Source: Dicyema japonicum
Taxonomy: Eukaryota; Dicyemida; Rhombozoa; Dicyemidae
Assembly: GCA_011109175.1 (NCBI GenBank)
Contig: RDEW01000050.1
Span: 212,694 to 276,693 of the forward strand
Length of the DNA stretch: 64,000 bases
Reading direction: 5' to 3'
The position numbers and the translations under genes are program-made. This document shows, one piece after another, positions 33,964 to 45,042 of the stretch. The notes under the pieces were generated by a model. That model ran no database searches and was not told the origin of the DNA. It saw only the letters and a program-made list of their open reading frames with translations. Numbering within the stretch: position 1 is the first letter of the stretch; each line of letters begins with the position of its first letter.

Positions 33964-34960
33964 ATGTTTTATCCTGATGGTGATGATTTTTGGGACTCAA
34001 CAATTACATTCAACGACGTAGTCACTAAACAGAAAAGCAAGGAGGACGACATCTCCCTGACAAACAACTTCGACCAGATCTCCACAGGCAAGACAAATAA
34101 CTGGGATATGGTCTACCAAAATGTTGATATTCTAAAATCCGAGGAAAGGGTAGTCACATTTTACAGGGATTTCAAGTAAACTGAAAGTTGTCATTTTAAG
34201 GAAGTTCTCAACCTGCATAGGAACTCTGGATTCTCTGATTGGGAGGTACTTTGGGGACGAGATTATCTCCCTTTTGGCTTATCTGCACAAAAACTTTGAT
34301 TCCAAGATTTTGAATGACAAGATTTTTCATCGTCCACCCGCCGTCTCCCATTTTATTCGCTATCTGAAGAAGTGCTGTCCTTCAGCGTCCGTCCATGAGC
34401 AGGTCAACGACCTTGTCCCCTTGAGTGATCTACATGTAAGCACTTTCTTGAAATGACAGAGTTTTAGGATCTCCCACATTTTCAGCATTTCTGACCTCTC
34501 GAAGAGGTCACAGGCTCTTAGAGACTTCATCGACGACTCACAAGTTGATGGATACAAGAGGAATCTACTCACAGTTGGCAATAATATTAATCAAGGAGGC
34601 CTACAATCTCTTTACATTGGAAAACAATTCAAAACAGAGTCAGCAGGAGACAGTGGGGGAAAAGTACCGGAGGATAATGAAAGTTGGTCTCGTTTCTAAG
34701 GAGACGGAGAACATTTCGTTGGAAGAGCTCCATAAGGTTGGGGCTGTTGGTTATTATAGATGTTCAACATGAGCCCGAAGGAAATATTGTGGAATGAATT
34801 GAGAGTGTATTGTGAAAGTGAAAAGTGGAGTAAGATAGTGCCGGTGTTGTATGACCACAGAGGGAGACGAAAACATAATGATGAGTTCCATAGAAGGGTT
34901 TGTGGATTTGTTATGAGGTTCAATCCTCCTGAATTATTTATTGAGAGAAATTTATTATGA
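33964..34960 (+). CDS. VIPAS39: VIPAS39/SPE-39-like endolysosomal trafficking protein
   Basis: VIPAS39 (SPE-39) partners with VPS33B in a HOPS/CORVET-like complex acting in late endosome/lysosome and granule biogenesis. From ATG 33964, four introns (34176-34200, 25 nt; 34436-34459, 24; 34574-34595, 22; 34737-34759, 23) are removed to give 300 codons ending at TAA/TGA 34960. The N terminus has a DDFWDS acidic motif, as in the family (EEYWNS in human, from memory). The middle (GDEIISLLAYLHKNFDSKIL, PPAVSHFIRYLKKC, ALRDFIDDS) follows the human GNVITAVLIFL...HLIHFLKE...KRKEFL order. The end (ILWNELRVYCESEKWSKIV) corresponds to the Vps16-C-like region. It is about 300 residues against ~490 in human, lacking the last part. 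Identity is by eye only. Confidence 0.6.
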
Positions 34961-35245
34961 CTTTATAATAAATCGGTTTTAATAGGAAACAGGGGATCCT
35001 TATTTCTGTAATTAATATTTTTGCGCGTGTCCTCCCCCAATGTTTCCCTCTACCATAAAAGTCACTGGATAGTTGTTGGCAGGTTGGTCTGTGTTTAAAG
35101 ATGTTGGAGATATCTTGAATTTACTTATAAAATGATTCCACCAATATACAACATTCGAAACTTATTTCCCAACTTTCAATCAATTTACGACTGAATTGAG
35201 CCGCGACTTTCTCAATTCCCTGTTGTATCAGTTAGGTACGTTCCC

Positions 35246-35257
35246 AACGTGGCTCTA
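35246..35257. repeat. Target-site duplication AACGTGGCTCTA (left)
   Basis: The same 12-mer is at 36021-36032, outside the other end of the LINE. Confidence 0.75.
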
Positions 35258-36020
35258 ATAATAATAACTATTTATTAACAAAAGAGTTAGGGAGTTTTCT
35301 GGAGGGTATTACATCTGAGTCCTGCCATAAGGCTTGGACTCCACACCTGGACCCTTCCTCCCTTTTAAAATTTTTCAGGATGTTTCTCTAAGCTTTATAT
35401 ACGTGTCCTGGGTCTTTGATCTCCTCCTGAAACCACTGATCCGATTCTCTACAATCCCGCTAATCGATTCTAACAGCTTGTTTTCGTCTTCGCTTAGACA
35501 GTCTTTCAGTTTCTTGTTTAAGGAGAGCTTAATTGCAGCTCTTCTAGTTTTCTCTAGAAAGGATAATATCTTCTCCCTCTTCGGAGAGAAAAACCACACA
35601 TAAAGTAGACTAGGGAGAATAACTCTCTTGAAGATGAACAGGTAGGTTCACAGCTAACGTGTAACTTCCGTGAACATAAGAAAGACTGAAAAGCTCTCTT
35701 TCTCCTCTCCTTTATGTCGTCCATGTAATCTCCTGCGTGTCCATAGTCGACTCCCAGGTAGCGCAGGCTGTGTGGACTGTTTACTCCAGTGTGTATTCTT
35801 GATTCAGGTGCTTTTTCACACTGCTTATTCGGAGTGCGGATGATTTTTTCAGTAGAATTAACCCTCTCATGTTGCACCATTGCTCAATCTGGTCCACATA
35901 CTCCCGGATTCTTTCTTCATTTAGAAATGTGCCCATCACAATTACGTCATCCGCATAAATAAAAAGACAATTATTAATATTCCTCGGACGTGGAAAACTC
36001 GCAATGAATATAGTAAACAA
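35258..36020 (-). mobile_element. 5'-truncated LINE with YADD RT
   Basis: Minus strand from 36020: CLFIYADDVIVMGTFLNEER (RT catalytic box), SLRYLGVDYGHAGDYMDDIK, then EKTRRAAIKLSLNKKLKDCL and a C-terminal stop near 35375, followed by a 3' UTR with TAATACCCTCCAGAAAACTC and an (ATT)n tail. It starts abruptly at the TSD, so it is 5'-truncated. The LEK(T/S)RRA..K block recurs in both segmental duplication copies. Confidence 0.75.
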
Positions 36021-36129
36021 AACGTGGCTCTAGTATGACATTTCCCTTTTTTGGAAGAAGTGTGGATTCTATTGATATATCTTTCGTATTTGCGTCACTC
36101 AAGTCAAACGGCTACTTTGGTTAAATTAA

Positions 36130-36340
36130 TATTTGATGTAGCTTTGTGTACTATGACACCGCTCTAGTAAAATTAATATCTCACCAATATCGTCACCATT
36201 CTGCGACTGAGTAGACAAGGACACAATAAACATCGGATGCATCTTGGTTAGATTCTCGCAAATTGGACTCAAGGGGATGTGTCTGTCCGGAGGAGGAACA
36301 AGGGGATTATTAGCTATTCCCGAATATTTCTTAACAATTT
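36130..36340 (-). CDS. Possible isolated coding exon, unidentified
   Basis: A stop-free stretch reads GIANNPLVPPPDRHIPLSPI, then MHPMFIVSLSTQS and GEILILLERCHSTQSYIKY-stop. It looks protein-like, begins just after an AG, and has no LINE motif. No partner exons were found. Confidence 0.25.
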
Positions 36341-36507
36341 AAGATGACGGATAATTACAACCAGTAATTAAATGTATTTGGCAAGAACTACGACATTCAG
36401 TAAACATTGCGTGTAAACCAACAACAATGTCTCTGCCAAAAGCTAACTGTTAAACTAACAGTCAATTAAGACGGAAATGGTACCACAAAAATTTATGTAT
36501 TATTTTT

Positions 36508-36760
36508 TTATTTATTAACCTCGGATACACCAAGAAAGAAGTTAAAGTAAACAACTAATTAAGTGTATCCAGTTTCCACTTCCACAAAACAGAGTCCATC
36601 CGGAATCAACATAAAGAGTAAAAGACGTCCATACTTGCAGTTGTGGAAACCCCTCCAGTAGAGTGGGGGAGAGCAAATGATCTTTTTCATGCACTGGGCG
36701 CCACCTAGACAGGTGGATCACATGACTCCACTCTAATAGGAAGAGAGAGGAGGAACAGAC
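36508..36760 (-). mobile_element. LINE 3' fragment, second copy of the SINE-inserted LINE
   Basis: Near-identical to 24856-25110 from TTATTTATTAACCTCGG through the CACCTAGACAGGTGGATCAC palindrome-like word to CTCTAATAGGAAGAG. Confidence 0.8.
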
Positions 36761-36839
36761 GAACAAACAGAAACTTCAACCAATTAACCACGAAGCACAC
36801 ATGGCACCACGCGGCTAGCAACACCACAAAAACATAAAC

Positions 36840-39420
36840 ATGACTAATTTAAATAATTGTTATGTTATGTTGTCCAATTAAGTCGTGTCCGACCCTTGGA
36901 GATCTCATGAACGAGTTTCCTCCACTCTCCCGGATCCGTTGCAATTTGGAGTAGCCTTGATATAGGTATTTCCGTGACGTCTTCCACCGTGGATAGCCAC
37001 TGAGTCCTCGGTCGGCCAGGTCTTCTCTTCCAGTAATATTGCTCAGCATAATGGTTCTATCCAGTGAATCAGAGCGGACAACATGCCCAAAGAACGTCAA
37101 TCTGTGTTTTACGATTCTTCCTTCTAGCGAAATGTCCGTTTCCACCCGTTTGAACTACATCTATGTTATTATTTGAAAGTCCAAGGGATTCTTAGTAACC
37201 TCCTCAGCACCACAGTTCAAAAGCATCAATTTTTCGTCTATCCGCCTTTTTCAATATCCATGATTCTGCGCCGTATAGAAAAACCGGGAACACGATTGCA
37301 TTAACTAATCTGCATTTGGTCCTTATGGAAATATCTTTGTTTTTCCAAATTCTATTCATTCTCTGGAAGGTGTCTCGTCCCAAGGAAATTCGCCTCTTGA
37401 TTTCTAGCCTCCGTCATCATTCCGATTAATTATACATCCCAGAAAGACAACATTATCGCAACTCTATTTTTTTCCCAATTTTTAGTTCCATTATTCCATT
37501 ATTAGCAGTCGTCATAATTTTGGTCTTCTTGATATTTAGCAATAAACCAAAGACGGCGCTCTCTTCTCTGAATCTTAGAATCAACTCCCTTAGGCCATCC
37601 TCTGTTTCAGCCAGTAAGGTTGTATCGTCAGCATAGTGCAAATTATTGATGTTCCTGCCTCCAATTCTAATCCCCTTATTTGATATATCCAATTTAGTCA
37701 TGATCATTTCGGCATAAATATTGAATAGGAGATAATAAGCATCCTTGTCTTACTCCTTTACCAATTTTGAACCAATCGATATCTTCATACACTGTTCTAA
37801 CAGTAGCTTCTTGATCCTTATAAAGAGATTTGATAAGCAATATCAGATGGGCATCGAACCCAAATTCTTTTAAAGCGGACCACAGCTTGTCATGTATAAC
37901 GAATCAAAAGCTTTCCGATAGTCAATGAAGCACATGTATAACTTTTTGGGATTCATGGGCTTTCTCCATAATCCACCGGACATTTGCTACATGGTCACGT
38001 GTGCCTCGTCCCTTCCTGAATCCTGCTTGGACATCTGGTAGAATCATTTCGGCATTTGGTATTAGAAGATGTTATATTATCTTTAGAAGTATTTTGCTGA
38101 TGTGGGGAATTGAGGCTATTGTACGATAGTTTGAACAGTCCTTGCTATCCCCTTTTTTCGGTATTGGAATAAATATAGATCTTTTCCACTTGCGTGGCCA
38201 AATACTAGTTTCCCAAATTTTTTGATATAGACTGGTGATAGCTGTCACCGGTATAGCCTTCAACAATTCGCTTGAGATGTTGTCAATCCCTGGTGCCTTG
38301 TTCCCCGTTAATTTCCGTGTAGCCCACACGAATTCCTCCTCAAGGATTTTATGCCCCTCACCCAACGTTGCTTCATCAACATGTATGAGTGGGCACACAG
38401 TTTCTAAATATAATCGTTCCGTATATTTTCTCCAACGATTTAGATGTTCTGTTGGCTTAGCAATTCTACACCATCCTTGTCCTTGATTTTGTCCATCAAT
38501 TTCGTAAAGGGGGTTCGTAATCATTTTAGTTGTGAATACGCATTCCTCTTATAGTCATCCACCTCCAGTAGTCTTCTTTATCCTTCCTGGCTGCCTTTTT
38601 GAATTCAGAGTTAAGTTTTCTTGTCTCGTTATATTCCCAGAGACTTTAGCAACTTTACGAGCCTCAGCAATGTTTAGGGTGTTGACAGAGAGTCACTCAG
38701 AGCACTTGGCCGGCGTTTTTATTTGACATGGTTTATTGCAGCGTTCCTGATGACTAACTGCATATCATTCCATAATTCATCAGGAATCCTTCCGTTCAAA
38801 TCCAGTAATCCAATATTGTGCTTAACTTCCATTGCGTATTCTGGTGGTATGTTTGAGACATCGAATTTCTTTACTCGGGGGGTATTCCAAGTGTTACTGA
38901 ATTTCGTCCTAATTTTTGCAACAAGTAGCTGATGGTCTTTTCCACAGTCTAGCCCTGGATATGTTTTGACGGCTGTTATATAGCTTTTCCAGCGTTTGGC
39001 GCATAAAATATAATCAATCTGGTTCCTAGACATTCCATTTGGCGACGTCCAAGTGTAATCGTCGTTTGTGCTGTTTGAACCATGTGTTAGTTATCTGAAA
39101 TCCATTTTCCTGACAGAATTGGACCAGTCGATACACAGCATCATTTCTTTTCTCAAACCAAAACTTCCCACAATATCCGTATGTGGCATACACCCAACTT
39201 TTGAATTGAAATCCCCCATTATGTAGATTATGTCCTTTTTGGGTATTAGTTTTAGTGCCTCTTGAAATTCATAATAAAATTGGTCAATTTCGTCATCCTT
39301 GATAATAGATGTTGGGGCATACACTTGCATGACCGTAATATTCAATGGTCGTCCACGGACGTGGATTAATATTATCCGGCCAGGATATTGTTGACAGATA
39401 AATAAATCCATAGTTTGAAG
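36840..39420 (-). mobile_element. APE-type LINE (EN + RT), nearly complete but broken
   Basis: Minus strand: EN blocks ITVMQVYAPTSIIKDDEIDQ, YIMGDFNSKVG, RNQIDYILCAKRWKSYI and a DHQLLVAKIR motif (39411-38719); RT blocks TGNKAPGIDNISSELLKAIP, WPRKWKRSIFIPIPKKGDSK, SNYRTIASIPHISKILLKII (38524-38072); NINNLHYADDTTLLAE (about 37650); C-terminal FFGHVVRSDSLDRTIML (about 37080). The 'PKKG...CSNYRTI' and 'NNLHYADDTTL' phrases are typical of a widespread animal APE-LINE group. Several frameshifts and a 5' truncation at the duplication boundary. Confidence 0.85.
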
Positions 39421-39547
39421 GTCTTAGTTCGAGAATAGTTAAATACGCACACATTCATGATAGTTATTTTTTTCACGTACGATCATTCCATCACTCCTTT
39501 GTGGACTGGAAGGATGGTATTACACTGCATACAAAGAACGTTTTATC

Positions 39548-39736
39548 TTGCTTTTTGAAAAATCGAGGAGAGCAGGGTTCAAGATTGCCCTACACAAAAG
39601 GCTCGACAAAAAGCTAGATAAAGATGAAAAATTGCTAGTAATGTCGATAAAAGATGCAGCAGGAAAAAGGATCGAAAACTTCCTAAAAAGAGATGTCATA
39701 ATTAACTCGTATGTTGCAGCATATAATAAACGATAA
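39548..39736 (+). mobile_element. LINE-derived coding fragment inside the duplication
   Basis: Encodes EKSRRAGFKIALHKRLDKKL and SIKDAAGKRIENFLKRD, related to the C-terminal part of the LINE at 35.4 kb (EKTRRAAIKLSLNKKLKDCL). The copy at 18.57-18.75 kb has an extra frameshift. Confidence 0.55.
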
Positions 39737-40107
39737 GAGGGGTCTCTGAGCGCAGAGAAGAGTCCAAGCGTTTTCAGGACTTGCGGCATGAGGCAAATAA
39801 CTCCCTTTTTAATTTTTCCTTGCAAATAAAGTTGTTAAAGTTAAAAGACAGTTATTTAGGTCATAAACAGTAAAAATGTATGACTAAATTAACTGACCTA
39901 CATAATATAAATTAGTCTAAAAATGGCTCTTACATAACTTTTTTGATACCATGGGGGTAACTCCTTACTTGTTCAATGCCTTTATCTTAGACTAAAAATA
40001 AGTTTTTATTAATAACGAATTAATGAAGTCAATTGAAACTCAAAGAACATAATTATGGTCTACAGGCATTGAGCACTAAGGCATTGATCATAATATTAAA
40101 AATAATT

Positions 40108-40179
40108 TGGAGATGTCGGGAATCGAACCCGAGACCTTCAGCATGCAAAGCAGACGTCATACCACTAGACCACATTCCC
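40108..40179 (-). tRNA. tRNA-Ala(UGC)
   Basis: The 72-nt cloverleaf has acceptor GGGAATG/CATCTCC with G3:U70, the alanine identity pair; D-arm GTCT-AGTGGTA-TGAC; anticodon loop TTTGCAT (anticodon TGC at 40145-40147); intact T-arm TCGGG-TTCGATT-CCCGA; discriminator A. TTTTT, a pol III stop, lies 7-12 nt downstream. Weak points are an A4:C69 mismatch and a T:T in the anticodon stem. Confidence 0.75.
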
Positions 40180-41204
40180 GCAGTTCTTGTTAGTTAAAGG
40201 CTATCTCGATCTCGCTAATTCTTTTCTATCCTTCTTATAAAGATTTCATCTTTATTCTCACTTTCTCTTAGATCATCGAGGTTGTCGTCTGTTCTAAATT
40301 TTTAATCGACATCATTTAGATTACTATTAATTATGAGAGGCAGTGCTAACCTCAGAATTCCCAGTATGATCTTCCCATTACGTAAAGTAACTTTATTTTC
40401 TGAAGTGGCCTAACCTTTACATAAGCTGTGATCAATCAACTTCCACTTTGATCTCCGTTTGCTCAGTATTACATAATTTGTAGATGTCAGGTTCTTTATT
40501 TTGTCTCATATATTGAGGATAGAGCATCAGAGTGCAATAAAAACTAAGGTTTTCAAAATATCATGTTTTGGTAAAAAATGTCAATGGACTGCGAATCCAA
40601 GTCCATAATCGCTTGAAGACAGCAAACACTGATCGCTTAACATATAAAATCATTTTCTAGAGTTTTTTGAATTGAATTTGAGATCACTGGTGTTGAGGGT
40701 TTCAATGGAGAGCTGAAAACTAGTAAGCAATTGGAAGGAAGCCATTTGTATATTATTATAGGCAATTACGCTATGTAATAGAATGTGACAAAGCATGTGG
40801 AAGACGGATAATCAAACTACTAGGTAACTTATTATAATGCATAATTAGGAGTAATGGTGAGGGATTAACGTATATTTCTCTCCTTTTTCCTCAAGTAAAG
40901 CTTTTCTATATTCATCAAATTCATAATCGAGTCCGACAATATTCTGATTCTCAATTACAGTGCGAGGGGTACAGTTCTCCCCACTGCAAGGAATGGACGT
41001 TATGCTAGTTTTTGCTGAACTTGTGTGACATTAGAAGGATTTTGTTTCTGTGATAGTGGAATCTGGGGCGTGCCGAGGGGCCCATATAGGCAGCCGTCCA
41101 GCTTTCGCACGCCTTTGAGTGTAATATACTTAATTAGTTATCCTTGAAATATTTGAATGCATAAAAATGATATTGTAACGATCGTGGATTATTAGACTGC
41201 ATAT

Positions 41205-41667
41205 TTATTTATTTAATAACCCCGAAAAGGGAACACCAAGAAAGAAGGAGTAAACCAACTAATTAAGTGGTCGTGTTCAATCAACTCCTAAAGCCGACGA
41301 TTGAGTACGCTTGTGCCTCATGGGCCTATGGAGTTTCGATATCAAATTCACTCAAGATCAATTCTCTATTTGGCAAACTAGCACGTCTAAAGAATCTACC
41401 CCCGATCTTTCCCCCCAATGGTTGACCACGCCGCAATCAAAAATAATGGCTCCGGCTTCATCTGTCTGTGTGGCCAAGAAACAAGTCGTTTCTTCCATTC
41501 AAGGCTAGAGGCCTCAAATACACGAAATTTGGGGAAAAAACCCACCCCTCTTCAAACTCTAATGAAAGATGATCGTCGTCTATTCAGGAAAGCCGTGGGT
41601 ACTCTGGAGGAACACAGGAAGAACCTCTCGATCCTGTTGAGGCGTACCGGGATCACTTAATTAGTTT
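41205..41667 (-). mobile_element. Rearranged LINE unit with inverted body, copy 2
   Basis: Same structure and same internal inversion joint (..GTCGTGTTCAATCAACTCC) as 26712-27175. Flanks GACTGCATAT (41195-41204) and GACTTCATAT (41668-41677) look like an independent, slightly diverged TSD. Confidence 0.75.
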
Positions 41668-41929
41668 GACTTCATATATGATATTGTAGGATCTTTGACC
41701 CTAGTTTTTAAAAAAATAATAATGAACAAGTCCAAAATAAATATAAAATCAGCAAATGATACAAACCAAATTGTATTTAATAGTCAAATGAAATAACTCA
41801 ATTTTCCTTTCTATACCCTTCATGTATTTTATATGTGTGGCACAAACGGGACCTTAGTTACTATATCGTTCTTTGGTTCTGTTAAGGTGCTTTTAATTCT
41901 TGTGTTTCATAGGTTATATATACCGACCA

Positions 41930-42440
41930 GTTATGCGTTTTGCTGAGGGCTCTCATGAATATCAAAAAAACCGTGTACGACCGCATGAAGAACAAAACAC
42001 ACTTAAATAATCAAGACTTCCTGTCCCCAGTAATTAAAACTTTCAATAAGTTTCCGTTTTCCATAATATATTCTACCCCTTTCAAGATCTTTTTCGATCT
42101 GGAAGATCAAAAAGCATTCTGTTTTGAGCACTGTATATAAACAATTCATTGAACCATGCATCTCTTATGCATGTAGTATATGGGGCCCACTCATCTCCTG
42201 GACGAATGTCTTGAAGATCGAGGCTAGCCGGAAAAAAGTCTCCAAAATCACGGAACGCTGGATTTCTGAAGAGTTCCAGTCATCAATGCCTCTTGAAGCC
42301 TTGATACGAATGAACCAAGGAACGCGCCGTCATGACTGCGAAGGTCCAGTCACTCGACCGATACATGCTTGTGTGGGGTCGAGGGAGGAGCATCGAGCCA
42401 AGATGAGGTCCCTGCTAGAGTGTGCTGGGATCACGTGATT
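41930..42440 (+). mobile_element. LINE C-terminal fragment
   Basis: FIEPCISYACSIWGPLIS and VLKIEASRKKVSKI are the usual C-terminal block. The frame ends MRSLLECAGIT-stop followed by GATTAGTTAGTTTG, the sense version of the shared 3' module. Confidence 0.65.
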
Positions 42441-42861
42441 AGTTAGTTTGTGTAACCGTGGTCTCTGGTGTTATTATTAAAAAGATCTTAGATACGCATG
42501 CGTGGTTCATCACACATGAACGCTTGTCAGTAGTCGATCCTAAGGAAGTGCATTAGATAAGAGATGAACAAAATAAATAGTTGCTGACAGATAACGGAAT
42601 CACTTATGAACGTACTTTTTATTTCACAATTTAGTTATGCATTGAAAGTTTTTGTTATTTCCACGGGGTAATGAACTATTCTTTCCCATTGGGACAATGT
42701 CGTTACCTGGAAACAAGTTCTGGAACGCTGGAATAAGTTAGGATCAAGGAGTTAATGATTTTGGTTACCCTTGGTCTTTGGAATAATTTAATTTATCTTA
42801 TTTATTTAATTTTGTAATAATTAAAATTGTATAATAATTAAACTTGTTTCTTAGATAAATT
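42441..42861. other. AT-rich stretch
   Basis: No supported gene; bounded by LINE ends on both sides. Confidence 0.4.
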
Positions 42862-42929
42862 TATTCATTTAAAACCCGTGGTCACATAGAAAGAAAAGCA
42901 AAAAGAACGTCAGACAGTTAGGTTATCAC
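42862..42929 (-). mobile_element. LINE 3' tail into which hAT-2 inserted
   Basis: TTTATTCATTTAAAACCCGTGGTCACATAGAAAG is a diverged copy of the antisense 3' module. Confidence 0.4.
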
Positions 42930-44836
42930 TAGGGCAATTTAAGTGCTAAAATGCTATTTTTATTTTTTATACTTTTTTAAATATACAATTGAATTTGGAA
43001 TAATTATTTTTTAATTTTGTTAAAAAAAACATACATTATAAATGCTATAAGTGCTATTTTTAATTTTAAATGCTAATTTTTGTTTAAATGCTAATTTAAA
43101 TTGCAGTTAATAATGTGTTTACGGATTCCGAAATTCGCGGAGCACTCCTTCGGCTGAATAACAACAGAGCAGTTGGCTATGACAATATTTGTGGGGAGTT
43201 GTTAAAATACGCACCAACCCAGCTAGCAGGAAAGATAACTTTCATATTCAACGAGATATTCAGGACTCATTGTTCAATTGACATCGCGATGGGAGTTCTA
43301 CTTCCTTTACAAAAACCTGGCAAACCTGCAGGTCTAATTGAAAATTTCAAGCCGATCGTGCTTTTGACCACTTTGCGAAAAACATTGTCGATTACAACAT
43401 TGAATCGAATATCAAATTCAGATGACCAATACTTGTCACCAAGTCAAAGTGGATTCAGAGGAAAATCAACTGCTGATATAGTATGGAGTCATTGTTAGCT
43501 TACGACAATATGTAAGAAGTACACAAAAACAATATATACTCTGGGAGTCGACTAATCAAAATCATTCGACTGTGTCTGCCGAGATAAACTATTGCAAGCT
43601 CTCAAGGACATAATTGATGAGGACTGTTTGATGATTGTGCGTTTTTTGCTGGCTGACACGAGCCTCATAGTGAAAGTGGGGAAGGGCTATTCGGAAATAT
43701 TAACGACCGGCATTGGTATTCCGCAAGGGGACTCGCTTTCGCCAGTTCACCTTGCAATCTATTTGGAAGCTGCGTTGAGGAACGTTAGGAAAGAATTAGG
43801 TCACTTAAATAATCATTTTGTGTAATTAATGTATGCTGATGACATCGATTTTGTGTCTGAGGATGTGGTGGTAATAAGAACTGTAATAGATAAAGCCACA
43901 ACAGTTCTGGAGAGGTGGTCTTTGAAGATCAATTCAGAAAACGGAGTTAACTTCGATTCAGCGGTTACCGACACGGATTGATGAGAAATGGAAGTTTACT
44001 AAAAGGCTCGGCTCGTTTTTGGGTGATGCTGAGGACATTGCTCGCAGAAAGATGTTGGCATCGTGTGCACTGAAAAGATGTGGAGTATTTGGACTCGCAG
44101 AAAACTTATCTCCTTAAATCTTCGGATGCGCTTATATAGCGCGTTCATACAACCAGTCCTATTATATAACTCGGGAACATGGGGAACATCAAAAACGGAC
44201 CGTGACTGACTAGACACATTTCATAGAAATCAATTGAGAAAAATTGCGGGAATTAAATGGCCACAGATTATCAAAAAAGACACTCTCTACAAATTATGTA
44301 AATGCAAACCGATAAGCAGAGAAGTAATTACCTCACGCTGGCGACTTATCGGACATGTTCTGAGAATGGACGAAGTGATTCCTTGCAATCAAATGATGGA
44401 AGATTAGTATTATACAAAGACTACATTTTGATAATGACAAGGCAAATATCAAAAATTATATAAATAAAAGAATGGAGGAAAATGGATTTAAACTTATTAT
44501 TGAAATGACTGAACCAAAAATTAGCCAACAAGATTTTTTTTCTCTTTCACGCTGTCAGGCATCCTATGCATCTGTTGAAAGAGCTATTAAAATGCTAAAA
44601 AATATTTAAAAAAAAGATAGGAACTTCCATCCAGACAATATCAGGCATTAACTTTTATAATATTACAATAAATAAAATTTAAATGTTATATTTTATTAGT
44701 TTAAGTTATAGATTTGACAAATTTAAATGCTAGATTTTATCATTTTAAGTGCTAACTTTTTTAATTATAATTGCTAGATTTTGTGATTTTTTAGCGCTAA
44801 AAATTTTTTTTTAAGTGCTAGAAACAACTTGCCCTA
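42930..44836 (+). mobile_element. hAT transposon with captured LINE RT segment
   Basis: Termini TAGGGCAA...TTGCCCTA, flanked by an exact 8-bp TSD GTTATCAC at 42922-42929 and 44837-44844. Subterminal regions hold many copies of (A/G)(T/C)GCTA words (42941-43095 and 44733-44825). A transposase C terminus remains at 44430-44610 (SQQDFFSLSRCQASYASVER and DRNFHPDNI). The middle is replaced by an RT fragment. Confidence 0.85.
43112..44405 (+). mobile_element. LINE RT fragment inside hAT-2
   Basis: RLNNNRAVGYDNICGELLKY, ENFKPIVLLTTLRKTLSITT, SPSQSGFRGKSTADIVWSH, GIPQGDSLSPVHLAIYLEAA, LMYADDIDFVSEDV, FTKRLGSFLGDAEDIARRKM, SRWRLIGHVLRMDE. Same family as 14588-16330. It lacks both the LINE 5' part and the 3' end (stops at a position equivalent to mid C-terminus). 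Confidence 0.8.
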
Positions 44837-45042
44837 GTTATCACAGTTACAGTAATCAATCGATCCATCAAAAGTCTGCGGTCTCAATTTTTAGATAAAT
44901 CAAATATTTTTGATAAATATAATTATTTTAAATATTTAAAATAATTTAAATGTTGTTAGTTTGATGTGATGAATTATATAAACTAATAATCAATAGATTA
45001 CGTATGCTATAATTTTTATGTAATTATCCTCGACAGATTAAG

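Larger units (their letters stand above)
39376..40958. repeat. Segmental duplication, copy B
   Basis: Same order as 18395-19895 but longer: copy B retains segments missing from A, for example TTGTCGTCTGTTC at about 40282 and a ~40-nt piece at about 40448. Its left end lies inside the EN region of the adjacent LINE (shared VNRYILA..-type sequence reading FICQQYPG on the minus strand). Confidence 0.85.

Noticed and set aside
44415-44610. Separate small host gene in front of UBR
   Set aside because: SQASVER / DRNF..DN wording is the hAT transposase C-terminus and lies inside the TIR-bounded element.
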